Shown: in pieces, positions 62,949-64,000 of the stretch
How positions within the stretch are numbered: the stretch's first letter is position 1
Layout: every line of letters starts with the position of its first letter
Assembly: GCF_022436485.1 (NCBI RefSeq)
Contig: NZ_JAKUDO010000003.1
Span: 82,686 to 146,685, forward strand
Length of the DNA stretch: 64,000 nt
DNA from: Agrococcus sp. ARC_14
GTDB taxonomy: Bacteria; Actinomycetota; Actinomycetes; Actinomycetales; Microbacteriaceae
Direction of reading: 5' to 3'
Notes under the pieces: generated by a model
Seen by the model: the letters and a program-made list of their open reading frames with translations, nothing else
What the model was told of the DNA's origin: nothing
Database searches by the model: none
Made by a program: the position numbers and the translations under genes

Positions 62949-63879
62949 TCACCGCATCGTGCGCACGCGACGTGCGCCGAGCAGCAGCCCTCCAAGTGCC
63001 ATCAGCACGAGTGCCACCGGCAGGATCCAGGACTGCTCCGAGCCCGTCTGCGGCAGCATGGCGCCGGCGTCACCGGATGCGTTCGCACCCGCGTCGGTCG
63101 GACCGTCGGCCGGGCGATCGATCACCGGGCCGTCGGCCTTGCCGTCGTCGCCCGGGTCACCGGGCTCTCCGGGGGTGCCGGGGTCACCAGGCTCACCAGG
63201 CGTGCCCGGGTCACCAGGCGTGCCCGGGTCACCAGGCGTGCCCGGGTCACCAGGGTCACCGGGGTCACTGGGGTCGCCCGGGTCACCAGGGTCGCCCGGG
63301 TCACCAGGGTCACCAGGGTCACCAGGGTCACCAGGGTCACCAGGGTCACCAGGGTCGCCCGGGTCACCAGGGTCGCCCGGGTCACCGGGGTCGCCCGGGT
63401 CACCAGGGTCACCAGGGTCACCAGGGTCACCCGGGTCACCGGGGCCGCCAGGGTCGCCAGGCCCAGCTGCCGTCGTGCAGGCGCCAGTCGATGCGTCGCC
63501 GAGCAGGCCGACCGCGTTGCAGCCGACCGCCACGGGCACCTGCACCCCGATGTTGCCGAGAAGCCCCCCGAGCAGACCGTCGTCACCGGAGGTCGAACCA
63601 CCGGATCCGCCGGTCGCCGAGGACTCGACCGTCGAGCCCTCGCTGGTCGCATCCCCGACCACGCCGATGGCGTTGCCGCCGACAGCGACGGGCACTGCGG
63701 CGTCGATGACCGCCTGGACGCCGCCGAGCAGGCCGTCGTCACCAGAGGTCGCCGGGCCATCTGAACCGCCCGATCCCGCCGTCGCCGACGTGGTCGCACC
63801 ATCACTGGTCGCGTCACCGAGGACACCGACAGCATTGCCGCCAGCAGCGACCGGCACCGCAGCGTCGATCACAGGGGGC
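62949..63879 (-). pseudogene. LPXTG surface protein with collagen-like and chaplin-like repeats, 5' end cut by an IS
   Basis: The open frame on the minus strand enters from an IS3-type end, so the native start and signal peptide are missing here. Three repeats of a chaplin-like unit ([53 protein letters not shown]; only the last has two cysteines) are spaced by Gly/Ser/Thr linkers. About 115 residues of Gly-Asp-Pro triplets follow. The end is the sorting signal LPQTG, a hydrophobic stretch and a basic tail. It was probably a sortase-anchored surface protein. It may continue beyond the IS. Confidence 0.8.
63140..63465. repeat. 9-bp tandem repeats encoding Gly-Asp-Pro
   Basis: GGTCACCAG and GGTCGCCCG units (as read on the plus strand) recur about 35 times. 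They encode GDPGDPG on the minus strand, with some GTP, GEP and GSD-type variants toward the C-terminus. Collagen-like triplets of this sort are prone to length change. Confidence 0.85.
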
Positions 63880-64000
63880 TGCTGCACGAGTAGGTGACAG
63901 TTTCGGTTAGGCCGCAAGGGCCAGGTTCTTGGTCATGATGGTCTCGTACTCGACGGGCGTCAAACGGCCAAGGCGTGGCTGCCGGCGGCGTCGGTGGTAG
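63880..64000 (-). mobile_element. IS3-type element, 3' end; transposase C-terminus 63907-64000
   Basis: The minus-strand frame from 64000 to TAA at 63909-63907 reads HRRRRQPRLGRLTPVEYE before TIMTKNLALAA. This matches the C-terminus of IS3-family rve transposases (RxHSALGxLxPVEYE pattern). The outer end TGCTGCACGAGTAGGTGACAG is the probable terminal repeat, abutting the surface-protein frame. The rest of the element lies outside the window, so the target duplication cannot be seen. Confidence 0.8.

Noticed and set aside
63140..63465. Repeats near the window end as a CRISPR array
   Set aside because: They are 9-bp codon triplets that encode Gly-Asp-Pro in a surface-protein frame.

Overview
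The window is GC-rich chromosomal DNA with dense, often translationally coupled genes (4-bp ATGA or GTGA overlaps), many GTG starts and almost no non-coding space. Mycothiol synthase, CarD, SenX3/RegX3-type regulators, a GlnR-like orphan regulator, an F420-type reductase, an ImuB/DnaE2 mutasome and a fused IspDF point to an actinobacterium. The overall style fits Microbacteriaceae. The genus cannot be fixed from this sequence.

Layout. 1-7.1 kb: rlmB, cysS, ispDF and carD on the minus strand, a lipoprotein gene flanked by 76-bp inverted repeats, then a regX3-senX3 pair divergent from phoU (7.1 kb). 7.8-12.6 kb: gpmA, a DUF3626 gene, a methyltransferase, a YgfZ-like gene coupled to a heme-binding beta-barrel gene, and two small membrane proteins. 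12.8-17.5 kb: a coupled plus-strand run of glnR-like, mshD, ppk1 and a NUDIX/histidine-phosphatase fusion. 18.5-22.5 kb: pstSCAB behind a sharp PHO box. 22.9-28.9 kb: a lipoprotein, a hypothetical gene, tRNA-Lys, a GyrI-like gene, rtcB with a long hairpin-rich leader, an aldose epimerase, an NmrA-type reductase and an odd tRNA-Leu(UAA). 29-33 kb: a four-gene siderophore ABC importer behind an IdeR/DtxR-like box. 33-39 kb: a gamma carbonic anhydrase and a VanRS-like pair divergent from a vanY-alr-ddl operon. 39.3-41.7 kb: glyA-folD behind a ZTP riboswitch. 42-50 kb: putA with a divergent LysR gene, an AI-2E family transporter, an MFS transporter, a tiny DivIVA-like protein and purU. 50.9-55.4 kb: a large secreted nuclease behind a second PHO box, then nagA and a GNAT gene. 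55.6-60.9 kb: dnaE2 and imuB behind a LexA box. 60.9-62.8 kb: a TetR gene divergent from an F420-type reductase and an SDR. 62.9-64 kb: the remains of an LPXTG surface protein with collagen-like and chaplin-like repeats, cut off by an IS3-type element that runs off the window.

Two themes join the loci. The first is phosphate: SenX3/RegX3, PhoU, PstSCAB, polyphosphate kinase and a PHO-box-controlled exported nuclease. The pstS and nuclease promoters share the same geometry: two exact GTTCACC heptamers 11 bp apart and CTAGCGT starting 48 bp after the box start. This suggests one regulator and one scavenging programme. The second is repeated palindromic DNA. A REP-like family sits at gene 3' ends at five loci. 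A 76-bp hairpin pair with compensatory changes flanks the lipoprotein gene. A roughly 70-bp element with terminal inverted repeats lies in frame inside dnaE2 and again beside it.

No large unknown defence system or prophage is visible. The most useful leads are the short-variable-arm tRNA-Leu(UAA), the rtcB leader, the coding palindromic element in dnaE2, the covarying inverted repeats and the PHO-controlled nuclease.
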